NCBI RefSeq assembly: GCF_002723915.1
Contig: NZ_BEWL01000001.1
Span: forward strand, 1 to 64,000
DNA: 64,000 nt
Reading direction: 5' to 3'
DNA from: Gluconobacter albidus
GTDB taxonomy: Bacteria; Pseudomonadota; Alphaproteobacteria; Acetobacterales; Acetobacteraceae
Shown here: positions 41,410 to 51,033 of the stretch, piece after piece
Position numbering within the stretch: position 1 is the first letter of the stretch
Layout: each line of letters begins with the position of its first letter
Program-made: the position numbers and the translations under genes
The notes under the pieces: generated by a model
What the model was told of the DNA's origin: nothing
Seen by the model: only the letters and a program-made list of their open reading frames with translations
Databases searched by the model: none

Positions 41410-43766
41410 CGGCGGCCAGCCAGAATGAAGCTGCGGGTAATGCCGCTATTGGGAAGGTAGAACATCCCGCGGGCCCGGAAGAGAAAATGCTCCCGCAGGA
41501 TCAGATAGGCCTGTTCGGACACCTGGATCGTCCCGGCATCCGGTGCGCTCCCGGTCAGGAGTTCGGCCCCGTTGAGCGCATCGCCCCAGATGTTGAAGAC
41601 GGAGGGCGCCTCGCCCAGTTCGGAGGCCATGACAGATCCCACATCCATCCCGATCCGGAACACGGGGTCCAGATCCGCCGCCGCCAGAGACGACAGGCAG
41701 GCCTCACGGATCGACACCGCCGCATCCGCAAGACGCACGGCGGCAGACGGGTCCGGCGTCTGCGAGCAGCCGCCCACGAGAACGAGCCTGTTGCTTACCA
41801 CCTGCACGGAGAACAGCCCGCTGTCGCGGGCGATTTTCTGGATTTCAATACTGAGCGTGCGGATAACGGTCATGGCGCGCGTGATGCTGTCGCGATCCGG
41901 CGCGTAAGGGTCTACGAAGGAAATGACCATGACCGGAACCTGCGGGTAGAACCCGGCCGCAACCGGCTCTTCCGCCGTGGGCGACGGCTCCAGCAGGAAG
42001 CCTTCGCCAAAGCGCGTCTCGTATTTCTCGGCCGCGACCGCAAAGCCGGACGTGCCGTCGGCCGCCGCATCGAAAGGCTTGGCAAAGCGCAGGGCGACCA
42101 CGGAGCCGACAATGGCAATGATATGCTCCATCGTCTCCGGCTGCCCCGGATCTTCCAGAACAATGGCGCCGACCGTCCGGTGAGCATTGCGGACCGGCTG
42201 GAACAGCAGTGTGCTGGCGCCCACGGCCCGCATGATGACGCGCTGGAAGTTCTGCGTCCGCTCGTCCTGCGAGGCATCCGCGATCGACAGTGTATGTCCT
42301 TCGTCCAGAGCCTCGAACAGCTTGCCGTTTTCGCGGCGGCTGATTTCGATGCCCGTGCTGTGAACATCGCGCGATGGATCGAACGCATCCTCACACAACA
42401 GACGGTCGCCATCCGGCAGCAGCCGCCACAGGCTGGCGCGACGCGCGCTGGTCCGCGCGGTCAGGGCTTCCGTCAGGATCGGCACTTCATGAGCGGGATC
42501 GAACAGATCCGGCGTGCTGGCGATTTCCAGTAGTGAGGCATTTTCCGCCCTGATCTGCTCCCGGCCCCGCTGGATCCGCTTTCGCAGACGCTCCACATGC
42601 CGCCCCTGCGCCACCAGCGCAAACGCCAGAACGGAAGCCAGCATGACGATCAGCAGTGAAAACCCGATATTCTGTCGCCGCGCCGTCTGCGCGAAATCGG
42701 CGAAATCACTTTCGGGTGCATTCAGCAGCAGAACCCACTGCCGGTGTACGAACGGCAGTTCAGAGGCAATCGTAACGTAGTTCTTCCCCCGCGCATGCAC
42801 CACGCCCGTTCCCGGCCCTTCGATGCGATACCGGTTGAGCGCCTGCGTGAAGACCGGCTGTGTCTTGGGATCAAGGAAGACATTCCCCGGATCGAAAGTC
42901 TTGGGGTCCTGTCCGGGGGCCAGATTATGCCCGGCGATGATCCGGCCATGCATGTCCACGATCACGGCCTGCCCGCTGCGCCCGACCTGAAGCTTGTTCA
43001 GAAACGACGTGAGCTGATTCAGCGAGACATTGATTGCAAAGACCGATTTGTGCCCGTCATGCCCGTCATAGGCGAGCGACGCCGTAATGATGAACTGACG
43101 CGTGGAAACAAAGGCGTAAGGATCCGTCCAGTGAAGCTGACGGCCCGGATCGTTCTGATGCTTGACGGCCTTGGCGAACCATGGACGCACCACAACATTG
43201 TAGCCGTCAGCCGGGTCCGCCGCCTCTCCCGTAATATTGCCGTCACGATCCGTATAGACGTGGTGATAGACCTGTTTGCCATCGTCGGTCTGGAAATGGG
43301 TCTGCTCGAAACCGTCCTTTCCATGCCGCGTGATCATCCAGAACTGCCCCTGATCGTTCGCAATATAGAAGCTGTCCACCTGAGGCGCATGGGCCAGAAT
43401 GGAGCGTCCGTAGAGCATGAACGTAGAAGGGGTAGTATTCGTCAGCGGATCGCGGAACATGTCCCGCGCGATCATGGCGCCGACGGAGGCCGGAGCCAGA
43501 TAGTCGCTCACTTCCTGCGTCACATAGCGCTGCTGGCTGCGCAGAAGATCGTTGGACAGCGCAATCGCGCCCCTGCGGGTCGTCTGGTAATTGTGAAGAC
43601 TGATGCCCGTGATCGCGGCAATGACCAGCAGAACGCCCACGAACGGCCCCAGGATCTGAAAGATCCGGCGACGATCACTGGCGGGGCTCTGCGTCGGGTC
43701 CACGATTTCTGCGGCTGACAAGGTCTTTCCTCTCCGGACAGGCACGGGGTCGCGGAACAGGACCAT
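41406..43766 (-). CDS. Cache-GAF-cyclase-like membrane receptor
   Basis: A 786-residue sensor. A first transmembrane helix (about 38-58) and a second (about 365-387) enclose a large Cache-type periplasmic domain with the DSFYIANDQGQFWMITRHGKD segment. After a coiled-coil (RIQRGREQIRAENASLLE) comes a GAF-like domain (about 420-560), then a class III cyclase-like domain (about 610-786) with VFNIWGDALNGAELL. One metal aspartate is present in SFVDPY, but the usual second site (GDxxxxxxG) reads SNRLVLVGG, so cyclase activity is doubtful. I start at the ATG at 43766; an upstream in-frame ATG at 43964 overlaps the divergent ygfZ region. It is the first gene of the MCE operon, suggesting signal control of lipid transport. 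Confidence 0.75.
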   Translation of the reverse strand: MVLFRDPVPVRRGKTLSAAEIVDPTQSPASDRRRIFQILGPFVGVLLVIAAITGISLHNYQTTRRGAIALSNDLLRSQQRYVTQEVSDYLAPASVGAMIARDMFRDPLTNTTPSTFMLYGRSILAHAPQVDSFYIANDQGQFWMITRHGKDGFEQTHFQTDDGKQVYHHVYTDRDGNITGEAADPADGYNVVVRPWFAKAVKHQNDPGRQLHWTDPYAFVSTRQFIITASLAYDGHDGHKSVFAINVSLNQLTSFLNKLQVGRSGQAVIVDMHGRIIAGHNLAPGQDPKTFDPGNVFLDPKTQPVFTQALNRYRIEGPGTGVVHARGKNYVTIASELPFVHRQWVLLLNAPESDFADFAQTARRQNIGFSLLIVMLASVLAFALVAQGRHVERLRKRIQRGREQIRAENASLLEIASTPDLFDPAHEVPILTEALTARTSARRASLWRLLPDGDRLLCEDAFDPSRDVHSTGIEISRRENGKLFEALDEGHTLSIADASQDERTQNFQRVIMRAVGASTLLFQPVRNAHRTVGAIVLEDPGQPETMEHIIAIVGSVVALRFAKPFDAAADGTSGFAVAAEKYETRFGEGFLLEPSPTAEEPVAAGFYPQVPVMVISFVDPYAPDRDSITRAMTVIRTLSIEIQKIARDSGLFSVQVVSNRLVLVGGCSQTPDPSAAVRLADAAVSIREACLSSLAAADLDPVFRIGMDVGSVMASELGEAPSVFNIWGDALNGAELLTGSAPDAGTIQVSEQAYLILREHFLFRARGMFYLPNSGITRSFILAGRR

Positions 43767-43955
43767 ACTGCCGCGATGGGTCAATATCCTCCGAGTATTG
43801 CGAGACTGCAACCCGCCGTCACGGACTGAAACAGCCCCATTCCCGAAAATACCCTCACTTTCCCGAACTGGCGGTTTACAGGGTTCGTCGTTATGGTCAG
43901 ACGTTTTTCCGGCAGGATGGTTTTGCTGGAAGCTGTCGGAACTGCGGTCTGTCCC

Positions 43956-44765
43956 ATGAATCACTCTCTATCCCACCGCGCCGTCCTGTCCTTCACAGGG
44001 GCGGACCGGACCAGCTTTCTTCAGGGCCTCATCACCAATGACGCCCACGCCCTCACGCCCGCGACCTCTGTCTGGAGTGCGCTTCTGACGCCGCAGGGCC
44101 GCTGGCTGAGCGAATTTTTTCTTTATGACGCATCCGACCGCATTCTGATGGATTGTGCGGACGACCATGCCGACATGCTCGTCAAACGCCTCTCCCGCTT
44201 CCGTCTCCGCGCGGACGTGCAGATCGAAAAAACAGATCTGCACGTGGTCACTGGCGCAGAGAACCGACCCTTTCCAGTCGATGCGATCACGCATGCCCCG
44301 GACCCGCGCTATGATGGCGCGGGCTGGCGGGCCATCGTCACCGGAACCGGGCAAGGCGGTGAAACACCTGTCGAATTTCTGGAGCGCCGCCTCACGATGG
44401 GCCTGCCGGACGTGATGGATTTCGAAAGCGAGCAGACACTGGCGCTTGAAGCGGACATGGACCTTCTGAACGGCGTCTCATGGAAAAAAGGCTGCTACAT
44501 GGGGCAGGAACTGACCGCCCGCACCCATTACCGTGGCCTTGTCAAACGTCGCCTGTTGCCCGTTGTCCTGTCGGACGGAACGTTTTCCGATGAAGGCGGA
44601 ACGATCATCGCGGGAGAGCGCGAGGTTGGAGACATCCGCTCGCGCAGCGGCAACCGGGCGCTCGCTATGCTGCGGCGGGACGCATGGTCGTCCCCCGAAC
44701 TGACCTGCAACGGACAACCGCTTTCTGTCGTCTGGCCCGCCTGGTTCTCACCGGAAATGCGTTGA
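43956..44765 (+). CDS. ygfZ: folate-binding Fe-S cluster protein YgfZ
   Basis: A 269-residue protein of the YgfZ/GcvT-like fold, which helps repair or mature Fe-S enzymes using folate. The signature KGCYMGQE (178-185) is intact, including the functionally important cysteine C180. I start at the ATG at 43956 (MNHSLSHRAVLSFTG); a longer start at 43893 lacks the family layout. It is divergent from the receptor gene and runs 13 bases ahead of hisI. Confidence 0.88.
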   Translation: MNHSLSHRAVLSFTGADRTSFLQGLITNDAHALTPATSVWSALLTPQGRWLSEFFLYDASDRILMDCADDHADMLVKRLSRFRLRADVQIEKTDLHVVTGAENRPFPVDAITHAPDPRYDGAGWRAIVTGTGQGGETPVEFLERRLTMGLPDVMDFESEQTLALEADMDLLNGVSWKKGCYMGQELTARTHYRGLVKRRLLPVVLSDGTFSDEGGTIIAGEREVGDIRSRSGNRALAMLRRDAWSSPELTCNGQPLSVVWPAWFSPEMR

Positions 44766-44777
44766 GGAGATGCGTTC

Positions 44778-45188
44778 GTGACCTATATTGCCCCTGCCCC
44801 GTCCACTGTCGATGACATCATCGCTCAAGTGAAATTCGATGCGAACGGCCTGATTTCAGCCCTTGCGCAGGCGCCGGACGGCGTGGTGCTGATGCTCGCC
44901 TGGATGAACGCGGACGCCCTGCGCGAGACGCTTCTGACCGGTCGTGTCTGTTACTGGTCCCGCAGCCGCCAGAAGCTCTGGCGCAAGGGCGAGACTTCGG
45001 GCCAGCAGCAGAAACTGATCGAAGCGCGGCTCGACTGTGACATGGACGCCGTTCTCATGATCGTCGATCAGACCGGCGTGGCCTGTCACACCGGTCGCCG
45101 GAGCTGTTTCTATCACGGCGTCACGCCGGACGGGCTGCGTGACACGTCGCAGCCCGAAATCAGCGCCGAAGAGCTTTACGGCCGCTGA
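44778..45188 (+). CDS. hisI: phosphoribosyl-AMP cyclohydrolase
   Basis: A 136-residue zinc enzyme for the third step of histidine synthesis. The motifs are complete: YWSRSRQKLWRKGETSG (59-75), DCDMDA with C87, D88 and D90, and CHTGRRSCF with C103 and C110. The start is a GTG with GAGGAG upstream. There is no HisE domain, so the pyrophosphohydrolase is separate. Its 3' end overlaps the convergent RNase T2 gene by 13 bases. Confidence 0.95.
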   Translation: MTYIAPAPSTVDDIIAQVKFDANGLISALAQAPDGVVLMLAWMNADALRETLLTGRVCYWSRSRQKLWRKGETSGQQQKLIEARLDCDMDAVLMIVDQTGVACHTGRRSCFYHGVTPDGLRDTSQPEISAEELYGR

Positions 45189-45940
45189 GCAGCCTGACCG
45201 GACAGGGTCCAGCCCGGCACGAGGAACGTGGCCGGGCAGCCATTCTGGTCGTCTGGTGAAGACAGATAAGCGCCCTCATAAGGGAAGCGCGACAGCTTCT
45301 TCGGGTCCAGCGTGAACCAGAGCTGCGTCAGGACCATCTGTCCATTATGCGCGGGCTCGCAGCGGACCTGAAGAGCGCGGCTGTCCCGAACATTCATCAG
45401 ACGCGCGAAAGTGGCCAGCATGTCATCTCGGTTGACCTGAAAGCCCACCTGCTGCGACAGCCACAGTCCGAATGCCGACGCCGCAAGCCGGTCCCGCATC
45501 TGCATGGACGTGACGAAAAAATGGTCTGCATCATAGCCGAAGCAACGGGCATGTTTGGTGTATTCATGCACATAAAGCGGCTTTTTCAGATGTGGCACGA
45601 CGCCCCGCAGTGCCTCCACCGTCGTTGGCAGAAGCTGCGGCGGGGTGTCGTTATGGTCATAGAGATCGCAACCCTTCGACCACCATTCCTGCACCGGCAC
45701 ACCCTGCGCTTCCAGACTGTGCGGTTCTGAAGCCCACAGCCCGTGCAGACCGATCGAGATCCGATGCGTCTGGTCCCACTCGCACCCGCCGCCGGTAGCG
45801 CAGAACCCCGGCTGCCAGGTCAGAGCCAGAGTATCGTGCCGGAAATCGGTATGGGCCGTGGGCGTGAGCGAAGGCCCCGTCGGAACCTGCGAGACGCAGC
45901 CTCCCAGCAGGAAAAGAGCAACAAGAACGGAACGCTTCAC
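45176..45940 (-). CDS. ribonuclease T2 family lipoprotein
   Basis: A 254-residue exported RNase with a lipobox GGC (C15) after a short signal sequence. The two catalytic segments are HGLWA (66-70) and HEYTKHARC (125-133), the CAS1 and CAS2 motifs of the T2 family, which cut RNA through 2',3'-cyclic intermediates. It would act in the periplasm or at the outer membrane, probably recycling external RNA. The start overlaps the fghA stop by four bases, so it is cotranscribed with the formaldehyde genes, an unexpected pairing. Confidence 0.85.
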   Translation of the reverse strand: MKRSVLVALFLLGGCVSQVPTGPSLTPTAHTDFRHDTLALTWQPGFCATGGGCEWDQTHRISIGLHGLWASEPHSLEAQGVPVQEWWSKGCDLYDHNDTPPQLLPTTVEALRGVVPHLKKPLYVHEYTKHARCFGYDADHFFVTSMQMRDRLAASAFGLWLSQQVGFQVNRDDMLATFARLMNVRDSRALQVRCEPAHNGQMVLTQLWFTLDPKKLSRFPYEGAYLSSPDDQNGCPATFLVPGWTLSGQAAQRP

Positions 45941-46812
45941 GCGGATAGCCCCCTGGCATGATGGGTCAGATGGTCCGCAATGAAACTCTGCACGAACCAG
46001 TAGGAATGGTCATAGGCGGCATGGCGACGCAGTTCGAGAGCCTGTTTGCCCTCCTTCGCGGCCCCCTCCAGAGCGTCGGGGCACAGATCCGCCAGATACT
46101 GGTCCATCAGCCCCTGATCAACGAGGATAGTGGAAGGGTGTGTGTGCCCTGACCGCAGAAGAAGCGTGGGATCGCAGCTCTGCCATTTCGCCGGATCGCC
46201 GCCGAAATACGCATCGAACGCCTTCTGGCCCCACGGAATGGTGCTCGGATGGCAGATCGGTGCGAAGGCCGAAACCGTCTTCCAGCGACCGGGATATTTC
46301 AGCGCCTGAATCAGCGCGCCCATACCTCCCATTGAATGCCCCATGATGCCGCGTCGGGTGCCATCCAGTGCATAAAGCCGCTCGGTCAGCGCGGGCAGTT
46401 CCTCCCCGATATAGGTTTCCATACGATAGTGACGGCTCCACGGAGCGGACGTGGCGTCGATATAAAACCCTGCCCCCGACCCCAGATCGTAGACATCATC
46501 CTCACCTTCGATCCCCGTATGGCGTGGGGAGGTGTCGGGAGCGACCAGCGCGATGCCGTGTTCGGCGGCAAAACGCAGGGCATTAGCCTTGATGAGGAAC
46601 GTCTCCTGCGTGGCCGTCAGTCCGGCGAGCACATGAATGACTGGAACTTTCTGCCCCGCCAGCGCCTCTTTCGGTAGAAATACTCCAAACGTTGCAGGCA
46701 CGCCGAGCGCATCCGAATGATGCCGCACGAACCGCAGGGAGCCGTCGAAACAGGCGTGATGCGCCAGAACCTCGAGACCCGGAACGTCGCCCGACGCTTC
46801 AACATCCGACAT
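45937..46812 (-). CDS. fghA: S-formylglutathione hydrolase
   Basis: A 291-residue alpha/beta-hydrolase that releases formate and glutathione from S-formylglutathione. It has the esterase-D layout: PVIHVLAGLTATQETFLIKANA, a DDVYDLGSGAGFYIDAT loop and the nucleophile S160 in GIMGHSMGGMGAL, with YDHSYWFV near the C-terminus carrying the catalytic histidine. It starts 2 bases after frmA stops. Confidence 0.92.
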   Translation of the reverse strand: MSDVEASGDVPGLEVLAHHACFDGSLRFVRHHSDALGVPATFGVFLPKEALAGQKVPVIHVLAGLTATQETFLIKANALRFAAEHGIALVAPDTSPRHTGIEGEDDVYDLGSGAGFYIDATSAPWSRHYRMETYIGEELPALTERLYALDGTRRGIMGHSMGGMGALIQALKYPGRWKTVSAFAPICHPSTIPWGQKAFDAYFGGDPAKWQSCDPTLLLRSGHTHPSTILVDQGLMDQYLADLCPDALEGAAKEGKQALELRRHAAYDHSYWFVQSFIADHLTHHARGLSA

Positions 46813-46814
46813 GC

Positions 46815-47930
46815 TCAGTACTCCACGACGGTACGAATACTCTCGCCCCGGCTCATCATGTCGAAGCCCAGATTGATGTCCGCCAGCTTCAGCTTGTGCG
46901 TGATGAGGGAGTCGATGTTGATCCGGCCGTCCATGTACCAGTCCACGATTTTCGGCACATCGGTCCGCCCGCGTGCACCACCAAAGGCCGAGCCGATCCA
47001 GCGGCGTCCCGTCACGAGCTGGAACGGCCGCGTGCTGATTTCCTGTCCGGCACCGGCGACACCAATGACGCACGACACGCCCCAGCCGCGATGCGCGCTC
47101 TCCAGCGCCTGACGCATCAGGGTCGGATTGCCGACACACTCGAACGTGTAGTCCAGACCACCGCCCGTCATCTCAATCAGATGTCCGACGAGATCGGCGT
47201 TCGGACCCAGTTCTTTCGGGTTCACGAAGTCCGTCATGCCGAACTGGCGCGCAATCGCCTCGCGCTCGGGGTTGATGTCAATGCCGATGATCCGGTTCGC
47301 CCCGACCATTTTGGCACCCTGAATGACATTGAGCCCGATGCCACCGAGTCCGAAAACGCCAACCGTCGCTCCGGCCTCGACCTGAGCCGTAAACAGCACG
47401 GCCCCGATACCCGTCGTCACGCCGCATCCGATGTAACAGACCTTGTCGAATGGCGCGTCAGAACGGATTTTCGCCAGTGCAATCTCCGGTAGCACCGTAA
47501 AATTCGCGAAGGTCGAGCAGCCCATATAGTGATGGATCGGCTGTCCCTTGTAAGAGAAACGAGAGGTGCCATCCGGCATCAGCCCCTTACCCTGCGTACT
47601 GCGAATGGCCGTACACAGATTGGTCTTGCGCGACAGGCAGGACGGACATTCCCGGCACTCGGGCGTATAGAGCGGAATGACATGATCGCCGGGCTTGAGA
47701 TGCTTCACCCCGGCCCCGACCTCCCGAACGATGCCCGCTCCTTCATGGCCCAGAATGGCCGGGAACAGACCTTCAGGGTCCTGACCGGACAGCGTGTATT
47801 TGTCGGTATGGCATAGCCCTGTGGCCATAATCTCGACCAGAACTTCCCCGTCGCGTGGGCCTTCAAGCTGAACCGTATCGATTTCCAGCGGCCGACCGGC
47901 CTCAAACGCAATAGCTGCGGTCACGTCCAT
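46815..47930 (-). CDS. frmA: S-(hydroxymethyl)glutathione dehydrogenase (class III alcohol dehydrogenase)
   Basis: A 371-residue zinc enzyme that oxidises the spontaneous glutathione-formaldehyde adduct with NAD. The catalytic-zinc ligands are C40 and GHEGAG (61-66); the structural-zinc cysteines are C92, C95, C98 and C106. The NAD site is [15 protein letters not shown] start at the ATG at 47930 ([17 protein letters not shown]); a longer in-frame start at 48005 would overlap the divergent gene region. Together with fghA it makes the glutathione-dependent formaldehyde detoxification pathway. Confidence 0.93.
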   Translation of the reverse strand: MDVTAAIAFEAGRPLEIDTVQLEGPRDGEVLVEIMATGLCHTDKYTLSGQDPEGLFPAILGHEGAGIVREVGAGVKHLKPGDHVIPLYTPECRECPSCLSRKTNLCTAIRSTQGKGLMPDGTSRFSYKGQPIHHYMGCSTFANFTVLPEIALAKIRSDAPFDKVCYIGCGVTTGIGAVLFTAQVEAGATVGVFGLGGIGLNVIQGAKMVGANRIIGIDINPEREAIARQFGMTDFVNPKELGPNADLVGHLIEMTGGGLDYTFECVGNPTLMRQALESAHRGWGVSCVIGVAGAGQEISTRPFQLVTGRRWIGSAFGGARGRTDVPKIVDWYMDGRINIDSLITHKLKLADINLGFDMMSRGESIRTVVEY

Positions 47931-48113
47931 AACATCACTCTCCTCTGAAGCAGTGGAGACAGGGTGTCGTATCGGAAGGCATGGCGGCAAGAGGTGCGGC
48001 TGCAAAAGAAAGTAAAAAGACAGACACCCTTTGCTGTTGGCCGGACAGACTGTTCGCCGCTACGCTCACCATGGACTTGTCTGCGTATTCCGCCCATCCG
48101 AGGAGACAGCCGT

Positions 48114-48989
48114 TTGATCGTCAACCGTCCACATGGACTGGCCATTCTTTTCCGGGAATCCCTTCCCCCGCTGTTCATCCTGACGCTGTGGGATTTCGTG
48201 GTGGTCATCCTGTTCCAGATCTATCATCAGGACTGGATGGAGCAGCCCTCCCTGCCGATTTCCCTGATGGGTACGGCGCTGGCCATCTTCCTGAGCATGC
48301 GCAACAACGCCGCCTATAACCGCTGGTGGGAAGGCCGCACCCTGTGGGGCGCGATCACCAACAACTGCCGCTCCTTCGGTCGTGAAGCCGCAACGCTACT
48401 GGGAGGACGCCCGGACCTGGCCCGCGCCATGGCCGCGTATCCGCACGTTCTGCGCGCCGCCCTCAGAGGCGACCCGCCCAATGAGGACACCAAGCGCCTC
48501 CTGTCACCCGAATTGTACGAGAAGGTCTTTTCCTGCTCGAACACCGCCAACATGCTGCTCTACCAGATCGGCCTTGGCGTGCGGGATGAAGTGGAGCTCA
48601 AGGGAATCGACGGCGCTGTTCACGGCACGGTGGACCGCATCCTGTCCGATATCGCCAACGCGCAGGGCGGCCTTGAGCGCATCAAGAACACGCCCCTGCC
48701 CGCGCAGTATTCCATGCTGCCCGAAATCGCGACGCATCTGTTCTGCATCATCCTGCCGCTCTCCGCCGTACAGACCCTCGGCTGGATCACGCCGCTGGGC
48801 TCAAGCATCATCGGCATGCTGTTCCAGATGCTCGACCGCAGCGGCCGTGACCTTCAGGAGCCATTTATAAAGAGTGTTCACGCCCTGCCCATGCTCACCA
48901 TGGCGCGCACGATCGAGCGCGACCTGCTCCAGCCAATCGGCGATACACCGCCCCCGGCCATTCAGGCCAGCAACGGCGTCCAACCCTGA
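48114..48989 (+). CDS. bestrophin family ion channel protein
   Basis: A 291-residue membrane protein of the bestrophin/UPF0187 family, pentameric anion or cation channels. N-terminal helices include ILTLWDFVVVILFQIYHQ; NNAAYNRWWEGRTLWG is the family signature; and PLSAVQTLGWITPLGSSIIGM is a later pore helix. I start at a TTG (48114), because AGGAG lies at 48100-48104 with proper spacing; the longer in-frame start at 47964 has a non-family N-terminus. Confidence 0.85.
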   Translation: MIVNRPHGLAILFRESLPPLFILTLWDFVVVILFQIYHQDWMEQPSLPISLMGTALAIFLSMRNNAAYNRWWEGRTLWGAITNNCRSFGREAATLLGGRPDLARAMAAYPHVLRAALRGDPPNEDTKRLLSPELYEKVFSCSNTANMLLYQIGLGVRDEVELKGIDGAVHGTVDRILSDIANAQGGLERIKNTPLPAQYSMLPEIATHLFCIILPLSAVQTLGWITPLGSSIIGMLFQMLDRSGRDLQEPFIKSVHALPMLTMARTIERDLLQPIGDTPPPAIQASNGVQP

Positions 48990-49076
48990 GACGGCAGTAA
49001 AAAGCACTCCGGGAACGAAAATACCTCTTGCGATCAGACAAGACAGCAAGGGGTTTTTCTGCTATGAACTGGGCCT

Positions 49077-49664
49077 ATGAACACGTTCAAAAGCCCCCAG
49101 AAGGGCGGCATGACCGATGAAATGGCTCGTGTCGCAGCCAACAACACGGCCCGCCAGACCGATCCCGAGCAGGATGCTGACCCTTTCCACGAAGGTGACT
49201 CCATTGTCTACGCCGCTCATGGCGTTGGACGCGTGGAAAAGATCGGTATGGTCGAAGTCGCCGATACCGTGATCGAGATGATCCAGATCTCTTTCCCCGG
49301 CAACCAGATGATGCTGCGGATCCCCCTCGCCAAGGCCCGCAAGGCCGGTCTGCGCAAGATCGTTACGCGCGATATCGTCGACAAGGCGATGACCGTCATC
49401 AAGGGCAAGCCGCATGTCAGTAAGGGCATGTGGGCCCGTCGCGCCGTGGCCTATCAGGAAAAGATCAACTCCGGTGACCTGATCCAGATTGCCGAAGTGC
49501 TGCGTGACCTGCGCCGCAATGTTGACAGCCTCGATGGCAGTTTCTCGGAGCGCAAACTGTTCGAAGCTGCGCAGGAGCGCTTCGTGGCCGAGGTTGCGGT
49601 TCTGGAAAACGTCGATCCGGCGCAGGTTCTGGAAAATCTGACCAAGACGATGAAGGCCGCCTGA
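49077..49664 (+). CDS. CarD family transcriptional regulator
   Basis: A 195-residue RNA-polymerase-binding regulator. The N-terminal Tudor-like domain reads FHEGDSIVYAAHGVGRVEKI, which binds the polymerase beta subunit, and the helical C-terminal domain contacts upstream DNA to stabilise open complexes. An alternative start is the ATG at 49110, with AAGGG upstream. Alphaproteobacterial members tune rRNA and growth genes. Confidence 0.9.
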   Translation: MNTFKSPQKGGMTDEMARVAANNTARQTDPEQDADPFHEGDSIVYAAHGVGRVEKIGMVEVADTVIEMIQISFPGNQMMLRIPLAKARKAGLRKIVTRDIVDKAMTVIKGKPHVSKGMWARRAVAYQEKINSGDLIQIAEVLRDLRRNVDSLDGSFSERKLFEAAQERFVAEVAVLENVDPAQVLENLTKTMKAA

Positions 49665-49745
49665 AAAGCGGCCTGGGATGCGGTTTGAAAAGCCTGCATT
49701 TCTTCAATATGGATCAGGATGTGGTTTTCTTCGCATCCCGGACGG

Positions 49746-49779
49746 GGTTTCTCGCGTTGGCGACACGAGAAACCTTTTC
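49746..49779 (+). terminator. rho-independent terminator after carD
   Basis: GGTTTCTCG (49746-49754) and CGAGAAACC (49766-49774) form a 9-bp stem with TTTT after it. A larger inverted repeat, GGGATGCG (49675-49682) with CGCATCCC (49732-49739), lies just before, and AGGCCGC/GCGGCCT spans the stop codon. Confidence 0.82.
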
Positions 49780-49837
49780 CGTGATGTGTTTTCAGTCACG
49801 GTTTCAAACCTGCATTCCAAAGGAGAGGTGAGGCCAT

Positions 49838-50638
49838 ATGCCTGCCCCTTACAAAGACCGTTTCGCCGGCAAGAAAGTCCTCGTCACCGGGGCATCCCAG
49901 GGAATTGGCGAGGCCACCGCGCTTCGTTTTGCCGAAGAAGGCGCGCAGGTCGCCCTCAACGGCCGCAAGGAAGACAAGCTGATCGCCGTCCGCGACAAGC
50001 TGCCCAAGGTTTCTGGCGGAGAACACCCGATCGCCACGGGTGACATTTCCAAGGAAGACGACGTCAAACGCCTGGTCGCCGACAGCATCAAGGCCATGGG
50101 TGGTCTGGACGTTCTGGTCTGCAACGCAGGCTATCAGATCCCGTCTCCTTCCGAAGACATCAAGCTCGAAGATTTTGAAGGTGTGATGGCGGTCAACGTC
50201 ACAGGTGTGATGCTGCCGTGCCGCGAAGTCATCCGCTACTGGCTGGAAAATGGCATCGAGGGCGCGATCATCGTGAACTCCTCCGTTCACCAGATCATCC
50301 CCAAACCGCATTATCTTGGCTATTCTGCCTCCAAAGGTGCTGTTGGCAACATCGTCCGGACGCTGGCGCTGGAATATGCCGGTCGTGGTATCCGGGTGAA
50401 TGCTGTGGCACCAGGCGCCATCGTAACGCCGATCAACATGTCGTGGATCAACGATCCGAAGCAGTACAAGGCCGTTTCAAGCCATATCCCGATGAAGCGT
50501 CCCGGTGAAAGCCGCGAAATCGCGGATGCCATCACCTTCCTTGCCGCCGAGGACAGCACCTACATCACGGGCCAGACCCTGTATGTTGACGGTGGCCTGA
50601 CCCTCTACGGCGACTTTGAAAAGAACTGGTCCTCGTAA
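49838..50638 (+). CDS. glucose 1-dehydrogenase-like short-chain dehydrogenase
   Basis: A 266-residue SDR. It has TGASQGIG (17-24), NGRKEDK after the second strand (the arginine favours NADP), CNAG (95-98) and the catalytic S149, Y162 and K166 (YLGYSASKGAVG). It resembles the cytosolic glucose dehydrogenases of acetic acid bacteria, but related SDRs act on sorbitol or gluconate. An AAAGGAGAGG ribosome site precedes the start. It runs five bases ahead of a receiver-domain gene. Confidence 0.72.
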   Translation: MPAPYKDRFAGKKVLVTGASQGIGEATALRFAEEGAQVALNGRKEDKLIAVRDKLPKVSGGEHPIATGDISKEDDVKRLVADSIKAMGGLDVLVCNAGYQIPSPSEDIKLEDFEGVMAVNVTGVMLPCREVIRYWLENGIEGAIIVNSSVHQIIPKPHYLGYSASKGAVGNIVRTLALEYAGRGIRVNAVAPGAIVTPINMSWINDPKQYKAVSSHIPMKRPGESREIADAITFLAAEDSTYITGQTLYVDGGLTLYGDFEKNWSS

Positions 50639-50643
50639 TCCAG

Positions 50644-51024
50644 ATGCCTTCTTCCCTGACCGTCCTGCTGATCGAAGACGATTTCCTCATCCGGACCTGT
50701 CTGGCGGAATTCCTGCTGGACAACGGCCTGACAATCAGGGAAGCGGATCATTGTGCCGAGGCGCGCGCCATCATCGACGCGGAGCCGAAGCTCGATGCCC
50801 TTGTGGCTGACATGACCCTTCCGGACGGGGACGGCATGACCCTTGTCCATCCGGCCCGCCAACGCTGGCCGGACCTTCCGGTCATTTATATCAGCGGCCA
50901 TGGAGATCTGCGCCGGGGCGAAACCTCCGGTGACCCGGCCCGGGACCGTTTCATCTCAAAGCCTTATACGCTAGCCAGTATTCTGGAGGCTCTTGAGGAC
51001 ATGACATCAGCGGCCTCGGACTAG
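50644..51024 (+). CDS. stand-alone response regulator receiver protein
   Basis: A 126-residue protein consisting only of a receiver domain: the acidic pair E11 and D12, phospho-acceptor D56 in VADMTLPDGDG, and lysine in FISKPYT near 107. There is no output domain, so it acts by protein interaction or phosphotransfer. No histidine kinase adjoins it. It lies between an SDR and a TPR protein in a closely spaced run. Confidence 0.88.
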   Translation: MPSSLTVLLIEDDFLIRTCLAEFLLDNGLTIREADHCAEARAIIDAEPKLDALVADMTLPDGDGMTLVHPARQRWPDLPVIYISGHGDLRRGETSGDPARDRFISKPYTLASILEALEDMTSAASD

Positions 51025-51033
51025 GAGATCCAT

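Noticed and set aside
45176-45188. The 13-base overlap of hisI and the RNase gene as a sign of a wrong stop
   Set aside because: Both proteins have full family length and motifs; small convergent overlaps are common in this window.
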